64,000 bases of DNA from Paraburkholderia kururiensis JCM 10599 = LMG 19447. Its GTDB lineage: Bacteria; Pseudomonadota; Gammaproteobacteria; Burkholderiales; Burkholderiaceae. The notes beneath the pieces were generated by a model, which saw only the letters and a program-made list of their open reading frames with translations, ran no database searches and was not told the origin of the DNA. Positions 62,959 to 64,000 of this stretch are shown here, in pieces (position 1 is the stretch's first letter; each line of letters starts with the position of its first letter). The stretch lies in contig NZ_RJZE01000019.1 of assembly GCF_003986935.1 (NCBI RefSeq), positions 62,001-126,000 on the forward strand, written 5' to 3'. Made by a program: the position numbers and the translations under genes.

Positions 62959-63450
62959 ATGCGACACATCATTTCCGTTCTGCTGGAAAACGAGCCGGGC
63001 GCGCTTTCGCGTGTGGTCGGTCTCTTTTCCGCACGCGGCTACAACATCGAAACCTTGACGGTGGCGCCGACCGAAGACCATTCGCTGTCGCGCATGACCA
63101 TCGTTTCCATTGGCTCGGACGACGTGATCGAACAGATCACGAAGCATCTGAACCGCCTGATCGAGGTGGTGAAAGTGGTCGACCTGACCGAGGGCGCCCA
63201 CATCGAACGCGAGCTGATGCTGATCAAGGTGAGGGCGGTCGGCAAGGAAAGGGAGGAGATGAAGCGGATGTCGGATATCTTCCGCGGCCGCATCATCGAC
63301 GTCACCGAGAAGACCTATACGATCGAGCTGACGGGCGCGAGCGACAAGCTCGACGCGTTCATCGAGGCGCTCGACGCAACCGCGATTCTCGAGACAGTCC
63401 GCACGGGCGGCTCGGGCATCGGACGCGGCGAGCGCATTCTGAAGGTGTGA
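62959..63450 (+). CDS. ilvH: acetolactate synthase small (regulatory) subunit
   Basis: A 163-residue protein with an N-terminal ACT domain (HIISVLLENEPGALSRVVGLFSARGYNI) that binds valine for feedback control, and a C-terminal domain contacting the large subunit (GRIIDVTEKTYTIELTG). Length and order are typical of ilvBHC. The large subunit is immediately upstream and ilvC downstream. Confidence 0.97.
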   Translation: MRHIISVLLENEPGALSRVVGLFSARGYNIETLTVAPTEDHSLSRMTIVSIGSDDVIEQITKHLNRLIEVVKVVDLTEGAHIERELMLIKVRAVGKEREEMKRMSDIFRGRIIDVTEKTYTIELTGASDKLDAFIEALDATAILETVRTGGSGIGRGERILKV

Positions 63451-63519
63451 TGCGCCGGACTCGCACCAGACAACCCACCGGTTTTTTTTGAATACCCTGA
63501 ATATCGTCAAGGAACAGAC

Positions 63520-64000
63520 ATGAAAGTTTTCTACGACAAGGACGCCGACCTCTCCCTCATCAAAGGCAAGCAGGTCACGATCATCGGCTATGGCTCGCAA
63601 GGCCATGCGCACGCGCTGAACCTGAAGGAAAGCGGCGTGCACGTCACGGTCGGCCTGCGCCGCAACGGCGCGTCGTGGAGCAAGGCGGAAAACGCCGGCC
63701 TCACGGTGAAGGAAGTGGCCGAAGCGGTGAAGGGCGCCGACGTCGTGATGATGCTGCTGCCCGACGAGCAGATCGCCGAGGTCTACAAGAACGAAGTGCA
63801 CGCCAACATCAAGCAGAACGCGGCGCTCGCGTTCGCACACGGCTTCAACGTGCACTACGGCCAGGTGATTCCGCGCGCCGACCTCGACGTGATCATGATC
63901 GCGCCGAAGGCCCCGGGCCACACTGTGCGCGGCACCTACACGCAAGGCGGCGGCGTGCCGCACCTGATCGCCGTGGCGCAGGACAAGTCCGGCGCGGCGC
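63520..64000 (+). CDS. ilvC: ketol-acid reductoisomerase, 5' part
   Basis: About 160 residues of IlvC, cut by the window end. It starts MKVFYDKDADLSLIKGKQV with NADPH-binding GYGSQGHAHALNLKESG; MMLLPDEQIAEVY and IAPKAPGHTVRGTY follow, all IlvC signatures. AAGGAA is the ribosome site. Eight Ts at 63482-63489, after a weak CCGG/CCGG stem, lie between ilvH and ilvC and might reduce read-through. Confidence 0.97.
   Translation, partial: MKVFYDKDADLSLIKGKQVTIIGYGSQGHAHALNLKESGVHVTVGLRRNGASWSKAENAGLTVKEVAEAVKGADVVMMLLPDEQIAEVYKNEVHANIKQNAALAFAHGFNVHYGQVIPRADLDVIMIAPKAPGHTVRGTYTQGGGVPHLIAVAQDKSGAA

Overview
The window is a GC-rich (roughly two-thirds G+C), gene-dense stretch of a proteobacterial chromosome. 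Gene content and order point to the Burkholderiaceae, most likely Paraburkholderia, Caballeronia or a close relative. The indicators are the purD-hemF-nadD-rsfS-rlmH-maf-rng run, msbA beside an LPS-core glycosyltransferase block, complete kdpFABC-DE and ilvBHC, and DUF3106/DUF3619 genes behind a sigma factor. I see no insertion sequence, prophage, CRISPR array, rRNA or tRNA, so this reads as core chromosome. Genus is inferred from remembered families; no search was run.

Layout. 0-8.4 kb: META-domain lipoprotein, purT, a small lipoprotein plus a periplasmic lysozyme-inhibitor-like protein, a stand-alone acetolactate-synthase-like enzyme followed by an aldehyde dehydrogenase, and an RhlE-type RNA helicase behind a long structured leader. 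8.5-14.3 kb: gluQRS, trhO, dnaE. 14.3-23.1 kb: lipid A/LPS core region, with msbA, a WaaE-like transferase, three further family-2 transferases, one GT4 transferase and an O-antigen-ligase-like membrane protein, in alternating orientations. 23.1-32.8 kb: two small genes, then a leftward block rng, maf, rlmH, rsfS, nadD, hemF, purD, yebC, upp. 33-35.4 kb: an SDR without the usual Tyr/Lys pair, mgsA and a quinone oxidoreductase. 35.5-44.5 kb: the kdp potassium system, with an extra 37-residue membrane peptide upstream of kdpF and a KdpD carrying a long low-complexity tail. 44.8-52.5 kb: DUF4126 protein, large FtsX-type permease, truncated hemoglobin, alanyl-tRNA editing protein, DUF924 protein and an ArnT-like transferase. 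52.8-58.1 kb: SDR, LOG-family hydrolase, TetR regulator, diacylglycerol kinase, GT4 transferase and LpxH-like phosphoesterase. 58.3-60.7 kb: ECF sigma factor with DUF3619, DUF3106 and RDD proteins. 61-64 kb: ilvB, ilvH and the start of ilvC, running off the end.

Working together: kdp genes form a potassium uptake and sensing unit; ilvBHC makes branched-chain amino acid precursors; the msbA block and the 55-58 kb genes serve the envelope; the 24-32 kb block combines ribosome/RNA maintenance with purine, NAD and heme synthesis. The least explained module is ECF sigma-DUF3619-DUF3106-RDD, whose topology resembles a membrane-tethered stress-sensing circuit.

A feature not explained by genes: at least nineteen short tandem arrays (units 9-15 bp, two to seven degenerate copies). 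Several lie immediately after stop codons, and others sit inside low-complexity parts of proteins (KdpD tail, FtsX-type permease, ArnT-like enzyme).
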